Source of the DNA: Streptomyces zingiberis
GTDB taxonomy: Bacteria > Actinomycetota > Actinomycetes > Streptomycetales > Streptomycetaceae
Assembly: GCF_012034935.1 (NCBI RefSeq)
Contig: NZ_JAATEN010000002.1
Coordinates: forward strand, 62,001-126,000
Direction of reading: 5' to 3'
Length of the DNA stretch: 64,000 nucleotides
A program made the position numbers and the translations under genes. Every line of letters starts with the position of its first letter. Within the stretch, counting starts at the first letter, position 1. The notes below the pieces were generated by a model, which saw only the letters and a list, made by a program, of their open reading frames with translations, made no database searches and had not been told where the DNA came from. This document shows, one piece after another, positions 9,254-18,503 of this stretch.

Positions 9254-10390
9254 GTGGCCACCGACTACTACGCCGTACTGGGCGTGAGCCGGGACGCGGG
9301 ACAGGACGAGATCAAGAAGGCGTTCCGCCGCCTCGCCCGCGAGCTGCACCCGGACGTCAATCCGGACCCGAAGACGCAGGAGCGGTTCAAGGAGATCAAC
9401 GCCGCCTACGAGGTGCTGTCGGACCCGCAGAAGAAGCAGGTCTACGACCTCGGCGGGGACCCGATCTCCGGAGGCGGCGGGGGCGCCGGGGCGGGCTTCG
9501 GCGCCGCCGGTTTCGGCAACTTCTCCGACATCATGGACGCCTTCTTCGGCACGGCGTCGCAGCGCGGCCCGCGCTCCCGGACCCGGCGCGGTCAGGACGC
9601 GATGATCCGGCTGGACGTGGAGCTGGACGAGGCCGCCTTCGGCACCACGAAGGACATCCAGGTCGACACCGCCGTGGTCTGCAACACCTGCAACGGCGAG
9701 GGCGCCGCGCCCGGCACCTCCGCGCAGACCTGTGACATGTGCCGCGGCCGGGGCGAGGTCTCCCAGGTCACCCGGTCCTTCCTGGGCCAGGTCATGACTT
9801 CCCGCCCCTGCCCGCAGTGCCAGGGCTTCGGCACCGTCGTGCCGACCCCCTGCCACGAGTGCGCGGGCGACGGCCGGGTCCGCTCCCGCCGCACCCTCAC
9901 GGTGAAGATCCCCGCGGGTGTGGACAACGGCACCCGCATCCAGCTCGCCGGCGAGGGCGAGGTCGGCCCCGGCGGCGGCCCGGCCGGTGATCTGTACGTG
10001 GAGATCCACGAGGTGCCGCACCCGGTGTTCCAGCGCCGGGGTGACGACCTGCACTGCACGGTCACCATCCCGATGACGGCCGCCGCCCTCGGCACCCAGT
10101 GCCCGCTGGAGACGCTGGACGGCATGGAGGAGGTCGACATCCGGCCCGGTACGCAGTCCGGTCAGTCGATCCCGCTCCACCAGCGCGGCATCAAGCATCT
10201 GCGCGGCGGCGGGCGCGGCGATCTGATCGTCCACGTCGAGGTGCAGACCCCGGGCAAGCTCGACGCCCAGCAGGAGGATCTGCTCCGCCAGCTCGCCACG
10301 TTGCGTGGCGAGGAGCGCCCGGCCGGTCACTTCCAGCCCGGTCAGCAGGGTCTCTTCTCCCGGCTGAAGGACGCCTTCAACGGCCGCTGA
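9254..10390 (+). CDS. dnaJ: Chaperone protein DnaJ (second copy type, hrcA-linked)
   Basis: 378-aa class A Hsp40 co-chaperone that stimulates DnaK ATPase. The J domain carries HPD at residues 32-34, followed by a Gly-rich linker, then four CxxCxGxG zinc-binding repeats ([32 protein letters not shown]; about residues 143-206) and the C-terminal substrate-binding domain. It starts with GTG immediately after the hrcA stop. In Streptomyces the dnaJ linked to hrcA is distinct from the one in the dnaK operon, so this is likely the DnaJ2 type. A perfect 12-bp hairpin follows it. Confidence 0.96.
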   Translation: MATDYYAVLGVSRDAGQDEIKKAFRRLARELHPDVNPDPKTQERFKEINAAYEVLSDPQKKQVYDLGGDPISGGGGGAGAGFGAAGFGNFSDIMDAFFGTASQRGPRSRTRRGQDAMIRLDVELDEAAFGTTKDIQVDTAVVCNTCNGEGAAPGTSAQTCDMCRGRGEVSQVTRSFLGQVMTSRPCPQCQGFGTVVPTPCHECAGDGRVRSRRTLTVKIPAGVDNGTRIQLAGEGEVGPGGGPAGDLYVEIHEVPHPVFQRRGDDLHCTVTIPMTAAALGTQCPLETLDGMEEVDIRPGTQSGQSIPLHQRGIKHLRGGGRGDLIVHVEVQTPGKLDAQQEDLLRQLATLRGEERPAGHFQPGQQGLFSRLKDAFNGR

Positions 10391-10398
10391 GCGCCGGC

Positions 10399-10427
10399 GT
10401 CACCCCCCGGCCCGGCCGGGGGGTGAC
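10399..10427 (+). terminator. hrcA-dnaJ terminator
   Basis: A perfect 12-bp stem, GTCACCCCCCGG (10399-10410) with CCGGGGGGTGAC (10416-10427), loop CCCGG, starting 8 nt after the dnaJ stop codon. Confidence 0.8.
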
Positions 10428-10528
10428 CCCGTGCGCCCGGCGGCCCGTTCCCGCGCCCCGGCGGCTCGGTCGCGGCCCGGCCCCGGGCCCCGGGCCGCCC
10501 GGCTCGTCGGGGCGGCCCCCGTGGCACC

Positions 10529-11887
10529 ATGTGCCGCATGGCTGCTGCAACGGGGGGCGCCCCCGCGGTGAGAGACCTCCCCGGCGTCCCGGGCCTCTGC
10601 CCGTCCCGGATCGTCCAGGCGCCCATGGCGGGCGGCGCCTCCGGCCCGGAGCTGGCCGCCGCGGTGTCGGGGGCGGGCGGTCTGGGCTTCCTGGCGGCCG
10701 GCTACAAGACGCCGGACGCCGTCCGCGAGGAGATCCTGGCGCTGCGCGCGCTCACCGGCCGGCCCTTCGGCGTCAATCTCTTCCTGCCGCAGCCGCCCCC
10801 CGCCGACCCCGCCGCGGTCGACGCCTATGCCGGGCGGCTCGCCTCCGAGGCCGCCCGGTACGGCACCCCGCTCGGCGACCCCGGCACCGACGGCGACGGC
10901 GGCTCCGACGGGCACGACGGGCACGACGGGCACGACGGGCACGACCGGTACGACGGGTACGACGGGCACGACGGGTACGCAGCCAAGCTGGCGGTCGTGA
11001 CCGAGGCCCGGGTCCCCGTGGTGTCCTTCACCTTCGGCTGCCCCGCGCCGGAGGCCCTGGCGGCCCTCGCCGCCGCCGGCACCCTCACCGTCGTGACCGT
11101 CACCTCCGTCGCCGAGGCGGTGGCGGCGGAACGGGCGGGGGCCGCCGCGCTCTGCGTCCAGGGCACCGAGGCCGGCGGGCACCAGGGCACCCACCGCGAC
11201 GACCCGCGGGCCGACGGCGGGGCCGGGCTGGGGCTGCTGACCCTGCTCGCCCTGGTGCGCGAGGCCGTGGCGCTGCCGCTGATCGCGGCGGGCGGGCTGA
11301 TGCGGGGCGCCCAGATCGCGGCCGTCCTGGCCGCCGGGGCCACCGCCGCGCAGCTCGGCACGGCGTTCCTCGTCTGCCCGGAGTCCGGGGCGAGCGAGCT
11401 CCACCGGCGGGCGCTGACCGACCCCCTCTTTCCCACCACCGAGCTCACCCGCGCCTTCTCCGGCCGCCCGGCCCGCGGGCTGGTCAACCGCTTCCTGCGG
11501 GACCACGGCCGCCACGCTCCGGCGGCCTACCCCCAGGTGCACCGGATGACCGCCGGGCTGCGGCGGGCCGCCGCCCGGGCCGGGGACCCCCACGGCATGG
11601 CGCTCTGGGCCGGGCAGGGGCACCGGCTGGCCCGTCCGCTGCCCGCCGCCGAACTGGTCCGCGTCCTCGTGGCGGAGACGGACGCGGCCCGCGCCGCCCT
11701 CTGCCCGGCCGCCGTGCCGTCCCCGGACGCTCCTGCCGCCGTCCCCGATCCGGGCCCGCCCGCGTCCGGCTCCACGGCGCGGGACGTGCCGACCGTGCCC
11801 TCCGTGCCGCCGGCGTCCTCCGCCCAGTCGGCCCATCCGGCCCATCCGGCCCAGCCCGTCCCGTCCCGTGAGGGGGAGCCCACGTGA
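10529..11887 (+). CDS. Nitronate monooxygenase (NPD-type flavoprotein)
   Basis: TIM-barrel FMN enzyme that oxidises alkyl nitronates. Recognised from the N-terminal QAPMAGGASGPELAAAVSGA, the GTEAGGHQG motif with its conserved histidine, and the phosphate-binding IAAGGLMRG segment. At 452 aa it is longer than usual. Two additions explain this: a repeat-encoded Gly/His/Asp insert (about 10910-10972) and a Pro/Ser/Ala-rich C-terminal tail of about 55 residues. ATG codons at 10529 and 10538 are both possible starts. The GTG of rsmE overlaps its stop by 4 nt, so the pair is co-translated. Confidence 0.87.
   Translation: MCRMAAATGGAPAVRDLPGVPGLCPSRIVQAPMAGGASGPELAAAVSGAGGLGFLAAGYKTPDAVREEILALRALTGRPFGVNLFLPQPPPADPAAVDAYAGRLASEAARYGTPLGDPGTDGDGGSDGHDGHDGHDGHDRYDGYDGHDGYAAKLAVVTEARVPVVSFTFGCPAPEALAALAAAGTLTVVTVTSVAEAVAAERAGAAALCVQGTEAGGHQGTHRDDPRADGGAGLGLLTLLALVREAVALPLIAAGGLMRGAQIAAVLAAGATAAQLGTAFLVCPESGASELHRRALTDPLFPTTELTRAFSGRPARGLVNRFLRDHGRHAPAAYPQVHRMTAGLRRAAARAGDPHGMALWAGQGHRLARPLPAAELVRVLVAETDAARAALCPAAVPSPDAPAAVPDPGPPASGSTARDVPTVPSVPPASSAQSAHPAHPAQPVPSREGEPT
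10910..10972 (+). repeat. 9-bp in-frame tandem repeat inside nitronate monooxygenase
   Basis: Seven consecutive 9-bp units, mostly GGGCACGAC with variants CGGTACGAC and GGGTACGAC, encode repeats of Gly-His/Tyr-Asp. The insert sits between two ordinary barrel segments and keeps the frame. Confidence 0.9.
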
Positions 11888-12624
11888 CCGCCCCGGTGTT
11901 CCTGCTCGGCGAGGACCGTCCCCTCGCGCCCGGCCGCGTCCTGCTCGACGGGCCGGAGGGCCGCCACGCCGTCTCCGTCCGGCGGCTGCGCCCCGGCGAG
12001 GAGATCGTGCTGACGGACGGCCGGGGGACCGGCGGCCTCGGCACCGTCGCCGAGGTGGCGGGCAAGGACCGGCTGACGGTGGAGGTCACGGAGATCCGCC
12101 ACGAGTCCGCGCCCGCCCCCCGCATCACCGTGGTGCAGGCCCTGGCCAAGGGCGACCGCGGCGAACTCGCCGTGGAGACCATGACGGAGACCGGCGTGGA
12201 CGCCGTCGTCCCCTGGACCGCCGCGCGCTGCGTCACCCGGTGGACGGGGGAGCGGGGCGAGAAGTCGCTCGCCAAGTGGCGGGCCACCGCCCGCGAGGCG
12301 GGCAAGCAGGCCCGCCGGCTGCGGCTGCCCGAGGTGACCGGTCCGATGTCCACCCGGCAGGTGGCCGCCCTGCTCGCGGACGCCGCCTTCGCGGCTGTGC
12401 TCCACGAGGAGGGCACGGAGCCGCTGGCGGCCGCCCCGCTGCCGGAGGACGGGGAGATCGTGCTGGTCGTCGGGCCGGAGGGCGGGGTCACGCCGGACGA
12501 GCTGGCGGCGTTCACGGCGGCGGGCGCCCGCCCGTACCGGCTCGGCCCGACCGTGCTGCGCACCTCCACGGCGGGCACGGCCGCCACGGCGCTGCTGCTG
12601 GGGCGCACCGGCCGCTGGTCCTGA
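11884..12624 (+). CDS. rsmE: 16S rRNA (uracil(1498)-N3)-methyltransferase RsmE
   Basis: 246-aa SPOUT-class methyltransferase that modifies U1498 in 16S rRNA. The N-terminal PUA-like domain contains HAVSVRRLRPGE; the knotted SAM-binding C-terminal part shows VVGPEGGVTPDELAAF and LGPTVLRTSTAGTAA, the family signature. The start is the GTG at 11884, which overlaps the upstream stop as GTGA. In many genomes rsmE follows dnaJ or prmA; here the nitronate monooxygenase gene intervenes. It ends at a large hairpin shared with the convergent protease gene. Confidence 0.94.
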   Translation: MTAPVFLLGEDRPLAPGRVLLDGPEGRHAVSVRRLRPGEEIVLTDGRGTGGLGTVAEVAGKDRLTVEVTEIRHESAPAPRITVVQALAKGDRGELAVETMTETGVDAVVPWTAARCVTRWTGERGEKSLAKWRATAREAGKQARRLRLPEVTGPMSTRQVAALLADAAFAAVLHEEGTEPLAAAPLPEDGEIVLVVGPEGGVTPDELAAFTAAGARPYRLGPTVLRTSTAGTAATALLLGRTGRWS

Positions 12625-12626
12625 AC

Positions 12627-12675
12627 GGCCGGTGGCGACGGCGCGTGGCGGGCCGGCCGCCACGCGCCACCGGCC
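12627..12675. terminator. Bidirectional terminator between rsmE and tricorn protease
   Basis: Nested inverted repeats: a 12-bp core GGCGCGTGGCGG (12640-12651) / CCGCCACGCGCC (12657-12668) with outer arms GGCCGGT (12627-12633) / ACCGGCC (12669-12675). It fills the whole gap between two convergent genes. Confidence 0.85.
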
Positions 12676-15600
12676 TCAGAGGGGCGGCAGCTCCGGCGGC
12701 GTCCGCGCCGGGTTCTCCTCCAGCGTGGCCAGCGCGATCCGGATCGCCTCGTCGAGCTGCGGGTCCCGCCCGGCGGCCGCGTCCTGCGGGGTGTGCACCA
12801 CCTCCACGTCCGGGTCGACGCCGTGGTTCTCCAGGTCCCAGCCGACGCCCTCCATCCAGGTCGCGTACTTGGGCTGGGTCACGGTGGTGCCGTCCACGAG
12901 GTCGTAGCGGCTGTCGATGCCGATGACGCCGCCCCAGGTGCGGGTGCCGACCACGGGGCCGATGCCGAGCGCCTTCACGGCCGCGCCCACGATGTCGCCG
13001 TCCGAGCCGGAGAACTCGTTGGCCACGGCGACCACCGGCCCGCGCGGCGCGTCCTGCGGGTAGCTGAACGGCCGCATCCCGCGCGGGAGGTCCCAGCCGA
13101 CGATCCGGCGGGCGAGCTTCTCCACGACGAGCTGCGAGGTGTGCCCGCCGCGGTTCTCCCGCACGTCCACGACCAGGCCGTCGCGGATCATCTCCACCCG
13201 CAGGTCCCGGTGGAGCTGCGCCCAGCCGGAGCCGACCATGTCGGGCACGTGCAGATAGCCCAGCCGCCCGCCGGAGCGCTCGTGGACGTGGGCGCGGCGG
13301 CCGGCGACCCAGTCGTGGTAGCGCAGCGGCTCCTCGTCGGAGATCGGCACCACCACCGCGTGACGCGGCGCACCCCCACCGGCCGGGCCGACGGTCAGTT
13401 CGACCGGCTTGCCGGCCGCGCCGACCAGCAGTGGCCCCGGGCCGGCCAGGGAGTCCACCGGGCGGCCGTCGACGGCGAGGATCGCGTCCCCGGCGCGGAT
13501 CGCCACCCCCGGCGCGGCCAGCGGCGAGCGGGCCTGCGGGTCGGAGGTCTCGGACGGCAGCACCCGGGTGACCCGCCACACACCCTCCTCGTCCCGTTCG
13601 AGGTCGGCGCCGAGCAGCCCCTGCCGGTGCGCGGCGTCGCTCCAGCCGCCGGAGGGGAGGATGTAGGCGTGGGAGGTGCCCAGTTCGCCCTGGACCTCCC
13701 AGAGCAGGTCGACCAGGTCGCTGTGGGTGGCGACCTTGTCCAGCACCGGCCGGTAGCGCTCCAGGACGCCGTCCCAGTCCACGCCGCCGAGGTCGGGCCG
13801 CCAGAAGTTGTCCCGCATCAGCCGGCCGGTCTCGGCGTACATCTGCCGCCACTCGGCGGCCGGTTCGACGGTGAGCCGCACCCGGGAGAGATCGACGGTG
13901 ATGTTGTCGTCGCCGTCGTCGTCGGGGCTCTTGCTGTCGGCGGGCACCACCCGCAGCTTGTGGCCGGTGGAGAGCAGCACCCGCTTGCCGTCGCCGCTGA
14001 CCGCGTAGTCCTCGGCGTCGTCGGCGAGGTGCTCGGAGCGCTGCTGCACCAGGTCGTAGCGGTCCAGGGAGGTGGACGGCCCGGAGGTGTCCGGCGCCAG
14101 CGCGGACCCGATCACCCCGCGCACCGGGTGGCGCATCCACAGCACACCGCCCTCCGCGGCGCGCAGGGTGGAGTAGCGCGCGGCCTCGACGGGGAACGGC
14201 ACGATGCGGTCGGCGAGCCCGTCGACGTCCACGCGGGTGGCGGGCACCGCGGAGGAGCCGGATCCGGCGGAGCCGCGCCCGTCGCCCTCGTCGCCGCCGT
14301 CCCGCTCCGGCGTCGGCGGGCGGCCGTGCCGGTACGGGCCGAAGGGCGACGGCGTGGACGCGGCCAGGGTGATCAGATGCGGCCGGCAGGCGCCGACGAA
14401 CGCCAGGTCGAACACGTGCGCGTCGTAGACCGGGTCGAAGGCGCGTTCGGAGAGGAAGGCCAGATGGCGGCCGTCGGTGGTGAAGGCGGGGGAGAAGTCG
14501 CGGAAGCGCAGCGGGGTCGCCTCCGACACGGCCAGGCCCGCGGTGTCGGCGATCCTGAGCTGGCGGAGCGCGCCCGGCCCGGGGTGTGACCAGGCCAGCC
14601 AGCCGGAGTCGGGGGAGAAGACCAGGCCGTCGGCGTCGCCGTCCTCGCTCCGGTCCACCTCGCGCACCTCGCCGGTCTCCCGCTCCACGAGCAGCACCCG
14701 CCCGTCGTGGGAGGCGACGGCGATCCGCCCGCCGTCCGGCGCGACGGCCAGGTCCAGCACCCGGCCGAGCTGCCCGGCGGCCAGACGGCGCGGCACGCCG
14801 CCCGGTTCGCCGCCGGTGGCCGGGGCGAGGGCCAGCGCGTCGTCGCCCTCCGCGTCGGTGACCCACACGACGTGCTCCGCGCCGTCCACCCGGAACACCC
14901 GCGGCATCCGGTCCCGCTGCCCGGGCACGGCGGACAGCGCGCGGGACGGGCCCTCGCGGTGGGTCACCCAGTGCACCGTGCCCCGCACCTCCACGGCGCT
15001 GCTGCGGCCGGCGTGGTCGGGCCGCGCCTCGCCCAGGTGGTGAGCGGCGCGCACGGGGTGCGGCTGGAGGTCGGTACGGGAGCCGCCGAGCCGGATGTCG
15101 AGCCGGCGGGGGCCGGTACCGGCGGTGTCACCGGCGGCACCGGTGTCACCGGTGTCACCGGTGTGATCAGTGTCATCGGTGCCGTCGAGGCCGTCCAGCA
15201 GCCACAGTTCCCCGCCCGAGGCGTAGGCGACCCGCGTCCCGTCACCGGCGGCGTGCCGGGCGTAGAAGCCGCCGAGCGGGCTGTGCCGGCGCAGGTCCGA
15301 GCCGTCGGGCAGCGAGGAGTACAGGGCGCCGGTGGACTCGTGGTCGGAGAGGAACGCGATGCGCCCGCCGATCCACAGCGGCTGCTCGATGTTGCCGTCG
15401 AGCTCGGCGTGGACGCGGTGGAACGCGCCGCCGCCGTCCGGGTCCAGCCAGAGCTTCCCGGTGGTGCCGCCCCGGTAGCGCTTCCAGGACGAGGCGTCCC
15501 GGCCCATCGTCGCGGAGAGCAGCAGCACCGCGCCCTCCGGCCCGTACGCCACCGCGCCGACGGGGCCGTACGGCAGGGTGCGGGCGGGACCGCCGTCCAG

Positions 15601-15963
15601 CGGCACGGCCCGCGCCCAGGTACGGCGGGAGGACGCCTGACCGGCGGCGGTGATCACCACCACCTCGCCCCCGGGCGTCCAGCCGCGGACGGCGGTCCGG
15701 GCGTTGCCCCAGTACGTCAGCCGCCGGGAGGGGCCGCCGTCCACGGGGGCCACATGGACCTCCGGCGCCCCGTCGCGGGTGGAGGTCCAGGCCACGTGGT
15801 GCCCGTCGGGCGATATCCGCGGGTGCGAGACCGGCATGTTGTCCGTGCTGACCCGCCAGGCACGGCCGCCGTCGAGCGGAGCCGCCCAGACGTCGTCCTC
15901 GGCGGTGAAAGTGATCAACTCGCCGTGCGGATGCGGGAAGCGGAGGTACGAAGGCTGCGTCAC
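12676..15963 (-). CDS. Tricorn-like S41 family serine protease
   Basis: About 1095-aa cytoplasmic peptidase thought to degrade oligopeptides released by the proteasome or other proteases. The first two thirds are beta-propeller repeats (ISPDGHHVAWTSTRDG, FSPDSGWLAWS). They are followed by a helical segment, a PDZ domain (RAGDAILAVDGRPVDS) and the S41 core with FSGSDGDIVGAAVKALG, containing the expected nucleophilic serine. The GTG at 15963 gives MTQPSYLRFPHPHGELI, the usual start; a GTG six codons upstream is an alternative. Two low-complexity inserts are visible: a Gly-Asp-Thr repeat near 15120-15180 and an Asp/Gly/Ser-rich loop near 14250-14320. Confidence 0.93.
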   Translation of the reverse strand: MTQPSYLRFPHPHGELITFTAEDDVWAAPLDGGRAWRVSTDNMPVSHPRISPDGHHVAWTSTRDGAPEVHVAPVDGGPSRRLTYWGNARTAVRGWTPGGEVVVITAAGQASSRRTWARAVPLDGGPARTLPYGPVGAVAYGPEGAVLLLSATMGRDASSWKRYRGGTTGKLWLDPDGGGAFHRVHAELDGNIEQPLWIGGRIAFLSDHESTGALYSSLPDGSDLRRHSPLGGFYARHAAGDGTRVAYASGGELWLLDGLDGTDDTDHTGDTGDTGAAGDTAGTGPRRLDIRLGGSRTDLQPHPVRAAHHLGEARPDHAGRSSAVEVRGTVHWVTHREGPSRALSAVPGQRDRMPRVFRVDGAEHVVWVTDAEGDDALALAPATGGEPGGVPRRLAAGQLGRVLDLAVAPDGGRIAVASHDGRVLLVERETGEVREVDRSEDGDADGLVFSPDSGWLAWSHPGPGALRQLRIADTAGLAVSEATPLRFRDFSPAFTTDGRHLAFLSERAFDPVYDAHVFDLAFVGACRPHLITLAASTPSPFGPYRHGRPPTPERDGGDEGDGRGSAGSGSSAVPATRVDVDGLADRIVPFPVEAARYSTLRAAEGGVLWMRHPVRGVIGSALAPDTSGPSTSLDRYDLVQQRSEHLADDAEDYAVSGDGKRVLLSTGHKLRVVPADSKSPDDDGDDNITVDLSRVRLTVEPAAEWRQMYAETGRLMRDNFWRPDLGGVDWDGVLERYRPVLDKVATHSDLVDLLWEVQGELGTSHAYILPSGGWSDAAHRQGLLGADLERDEEGVWRVTRVLPSETSDPQARSPLAAPGVAIRAGDAILAVDGRPVDSLAGPGPLLVGAAGKPVELTVGPAGGGAPRHAVVVPISDEEPLRYHDWVAGRRAHVHERSGGRLGYLHVPDMVGSGWAQLHRDLRVEMIRDGLVVDVRENRGGHTSQLVVEKLARRIVGWDLPRGMRPFSYPQDAPRGPVVAVANEFSGSDGDIVGAAVKALGIGPVVGTRTWGGVIGIDSRYDLVDGTTVTQPKYATWMEGVGWDLENHGVDPDVEVVHTPQDAAAGRDPQLDEAIRIALATLEENPARTPPELPPL

Positions 15964-16128
15964 AACTGCAACCCTATGCACCCATTACCGGACCCGACAG
16001 GGGGCACCGGCGGTTCCCCGCCGGGCCGGGGCACCCGGGGGCGGTGGCGGGCGGGGTGCGCGCGCCGGGCGCCCGCGCCGGTCCCGCGACGGCTCACCAG
16101 GCCGGGGCGGCCCCCGAGTGCCCCGTGA

Positions 16129-16344
16129 TCACCCGGTGAGGTCCCCGTCCTTGACGGCGGCGACGAACGTGGACCAGCGATCCGGGGCGAAGACCAGCGC
16201 GGGCCCGTACGGGACCTTGCTGTCGCGGACGGGAACGCCCACGGGGTGGCCGTCCACGACCTCGACGCATGCGCCGTCGCCGTTGTTGCTGTGACTGGAC
16301 TTGCGCCAGGCGGACAGAACCGAGGCGTCAGGAACCGTGGTCAT
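16129..16344 (-). CDS. DUF397 domain-containing protein
   Basis: 71-aa actinobacterial DUF397 protein, recognised by W-R-K-S-S-H-S-N-N-G-D-G-ACVEV at residues 13-29 and the RDSK and W-x-x-F segments. Such proteins are nearly always encoded beside an XRE/DUF5753 regulator and act with it in developmental or antibiotic control; the mechanism is poorly understood. Its ATG overlaps the end of the upstream regulator by 17 nt, so both are co-translated. Confidence 0.93.
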   Translation of the reverse strand: MTTVPDASVLSAWRKSSHSNNGDGACVEVVDGHPVGVPVRDSKVPYGPALVFAPDRWSTFVAAVKDGDLTG

Positions 16345-17167
16345 CTGCGTACTCTTCCAGATATCTGCGGATCAGGCTGAGGGATTTGTCTTCCGGCAGT
16401 GCCAGCGACCGGGCGATGTCGAATCGCTGACTCAGCTCGACCACTTCTTTCGGGGACTCCACTGTTTCGCCGGATTTGAAGCTCTCGACGAAGGCCATGG
16501 TTCCGCCATCGCGCAGGGTGAGCAAGGTCAGGCACCCTCCCAGCATCGGATACGCGCCTTCGGCGAACGGAAGAACCTGGATCGTGAAGTGGGGCCGCTC
16601 GGCGATGTCCAGCAGGCATCTGAGCTGGTCCTGCATCTGTCCAGCATTCCCGACAGGGCGCTTAAGTGATGCTTCGTCCATGATTGCCCAGTAGTAGGGC
16701 GGATTGCTGCGGTAGAAGATGTGCTTCCGGTGCATTCGGACAGCTACCCGTTCGTTCAGCCCCTCTTCCGATTCGCCCGGCAGTGACCTGCGGAACAATT
16801 CGCGCGCGTATTCCTCGGTCTGGAGGAGTCCGGGAATCAGGCTGCTGGTGAACACCTGAATGCGCCGGGATTCCCGTTCCTTGCTGACGATCGCGCGACC
16901 GTATCCGGGAATGGAGTTCTCGCGCGCGATCTCCAGTAGTTCTCCCAGTACCCCGTCGGCCTCGAAGAAGGTGTCCAGCGCGGTCACCAGCGCCGTCGAG
17001 GGGAGTTGCTCCCCCAGCTCCACGCGGCCGAGATAGCTGTGCGAATAGCCGCCCACCTGTTCGGACAGCTGGCGCAGCGACAGTTCTTTCCGCTCCCGCA
17101 TCCGGCGTAGTCGCCTGCCCAGCCTCACCCTGGGTGTGAGCTGGTCCGATTCGTTGTTCAACTCCAT
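16328..17167 (-). CDS. XRE family transcriptional regulator with DUF5753 domain
   Basis: 279-aa regulator with an N-terminal helix-turn-helix (RLRRMRERKELSLRQLSEQV, then YSHSYLGRVELGEQLPS) and a C-terminal DUF5753 region containing SSLIPGLLQTEEYARELF and TIQVLPFAEGAYP. This is the WhiJ-like arrangement common in Streptomyces, paired with DUF397. The ATG at 17167 is chosen because GGGAGGGG lies about 10 nt upstream; the frame extends to 17212. The coding sequence has visibly lower GC than its neighbours, typical for these regulators. A kinase-like ATPase gene is divergent from it, completing a conserved three-gene module. Confidence 0.92.
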   Translation of the reverse strand: MELNNESDQLTPRVRLGRRLRRMRERKELSLRQLSEQVGGYSHSYLGRVELGEQLPSTALVTALDTFFEADGVLGELLEIARENSIPGYGRAIVSKERESRRIQVFTSSLIPGLLQTEEYARELFRRSLPGESEEGLNERVAVRMHRKHIFYRSNPPYYWAIMDEASLKRPVGNAGQMQDQLRCLLDIAERPHFTIQVLPFAEGAYPMLGGCLTLLTLRDGGTMAFVESFKSGETVESPKEVVELSQRFDIARSLALPEDKSLSLIRRYLEEYADDHGS

Positions 17168-17437
17168 TCCGGCCGAACCCCTCCCGTGTAACCGGCCGTC
17201 CACGCACCGCATTTGGTGACGCGTCGGATATGCGCCCAGTCTGCCCGGTCGGGGAAGCTGATGTGACGACTCCCGCGATTCCGGTGGCGGCTCCGGAGAA
17301 TCCCCTGCGGATGTTCCCGGAGGTTACCGGCGGGGGTCGGTGGCCCAGGGCCGCCGAAAGCGCCGTACGCGGCAACGCCCGCGATACCGGGGCGCGATGG
17401 CCGGGGCGTCGTCCACATACTCGGAGGAGAGCCGGTA

Positions 17438-18073
17438 ATGCTGTCGGAGAGCCCGTCGGAAATCCCGTCGGAGAACCTGCCGGAGGGCGTGCGGGTGTCG
17501 CCCCCGCCCCCACACCGCCCCGGAATCCCGGCCGCCGCGCGGCGGAACGGCCCGCCGGAAGCGCCGCCGGAGCTGCCACCGGGCGCCTGCGCTCCGGTGC
17601 CGCATGGCCCGGTGAGGCCGGCCGGCGGCGAGGGGGGCGAGAGCGGGGGCCGGGGAGCGGACCGCCCCGTGGTGCTGCGCTGGAGCCGTCACCCGAGCCG
17701 GGTGGCGCTCGCGCGGGTGGAGTTGCGCACGGCGCTGGCCGGCTGGGGGCTGGCCGCGCTGGAGGAACCGGCCACGCTGGTCCTGAGCGAACTCCTCACC
17801 AACGCGGGGCGGCACGCCCGGGTGCCGGCGGGGCGGCAGATCGAGACCCGATACGTGCCGCTGCCGCCGGACGGGGTACGGATCGAGGTCCACGACGCCT
17901 CGCCCGTCCGGCCCGAACCGAAGGCGCCGGGACCGGACGACCACGGCGGCCGGGGCCTGCTCCTCGTCGCCGCGCTCGCGGACTCCTGGGGCGTCTCCGT
18001 CCGGAACGGCCCCGGCAAGGTGGTCTGGGCGCACCTGACGCTCCCGCCGGGTGGCCGGGGGACCGGCCGGTAG
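17438..18073 (+). CDS. ATP-binding protein, anti-sigma regulatory factor (HATPase_c_2) type
   Basis: 211-aa protein whose C-terminal ~130 residues form a GHKL ATPase fold: ELLTNAGRHAR (N box), a D-A-S-P segment, and GGRGLLLVAALADSWGV (G boxes). The first ~75 residues are Pro/Gly/Ala-rich and look disordered. The start ATG at 17438 has GGAGGA 9 nt upstream. In Streptomyces such proteins accompany XRE/DUF397 pairs and are believed to act as serine kinases or anti-sigma factors; here the pair is divergent across 270 bp. The specific partner is unknown. Confidence 0.85.
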   Translation: MLSESPSEIPSENLPEGVRVSPPPPHRPGIPAAARRNGPPEAPPELPPGACAPVPHGPVRPAGGEGGESGGRGADRPVVLRWSRHPSRVALARVELRTALAGWGLAALEEPATLVLSELLTNAGRHARVPAGRQIETRYVPLPPDGVRIEVHDASPVRPEPKAPGPDDHGGRGLLLVAALADSWGVSVRNGPGKVVWAHLTLPPGGRGTGR

Positions 18074-18138
18074 CATGCGGCCTGACGACCGGCCGGCCCA
18101 CGGGGCCGGCCGCCGACCCGCGCCGAGGAGGGCCGCCG

Positions 18139-18498
18139 ATGGCGGGAGAACCGCAGGCCGACTGCCTGTTCTGCAAGATCGTGGCGGGGGAGGTACCGGC
18201 CACCGTCGTGCGCGAGAGCGAGACGGCGATCGCCTTCCGTGACATCAGCCCCCAGGCCCCGACGCACGTTCTCGTCATCCCCCGGGCGCACCACGCGGAC
18301 GCCGCGGCCCTCGCGGCGGCGGATCCGGCGCTCGCCGCGGACCTCCTCCGCGAGGCGGGCGCCGTCGCCGCCGACGAGGGGATCGACGGCTCCGGCTACC
18401 GGATCGTCCTCAACACCGGCAGCGGCGCCGGGCAGACCGTCTTCCACGTCCACGCCCACGTCCTCGGCGGGCGCGACCTCACCTGGCCCCCCGGGTAA
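18139..18498 (+). CDS. HIT family purine nucleotide hydrolase (HinT-like)
   Basis: 119-aa histidine-triad protein. It begins [18 protein letters not shown] and ends with HVHAHVLGG, the H-phi-H-phi-H signature of the catalytic site. It probably hydrolyses nucleoside phosphoramidates such as AMP-lysine. The ATG at 18139 follows GAGGAG at about 9 nt; the frame is open far upstream but that part overlaps the preceding ATPase gene in another frame. The rnz start lies 6 nt after its stop, so the two genes are likely one unit. Confidence 0.94.
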   Translation: MAGEPQADCLFCKIVAGEVPATVVRESETAIAFRDISPQAPTHVLVIPRAHHADAAALAAADPALAADLLREAGAVAADEGIDGSGYRIVLNTGSGAGQTVFHVHAHVLGGRDLTWPPG

Positions 18499-18503
18499 CC
18501 GCG

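Noticed and set aside
17230..18138. N-terminal extension of the HIT protein
   Set aside because: The extension overlaps the ATPase gene in another frame and is Gly/Arg low complexity; the ATG at 18139 has a ribosome binding site and the family N terminus.
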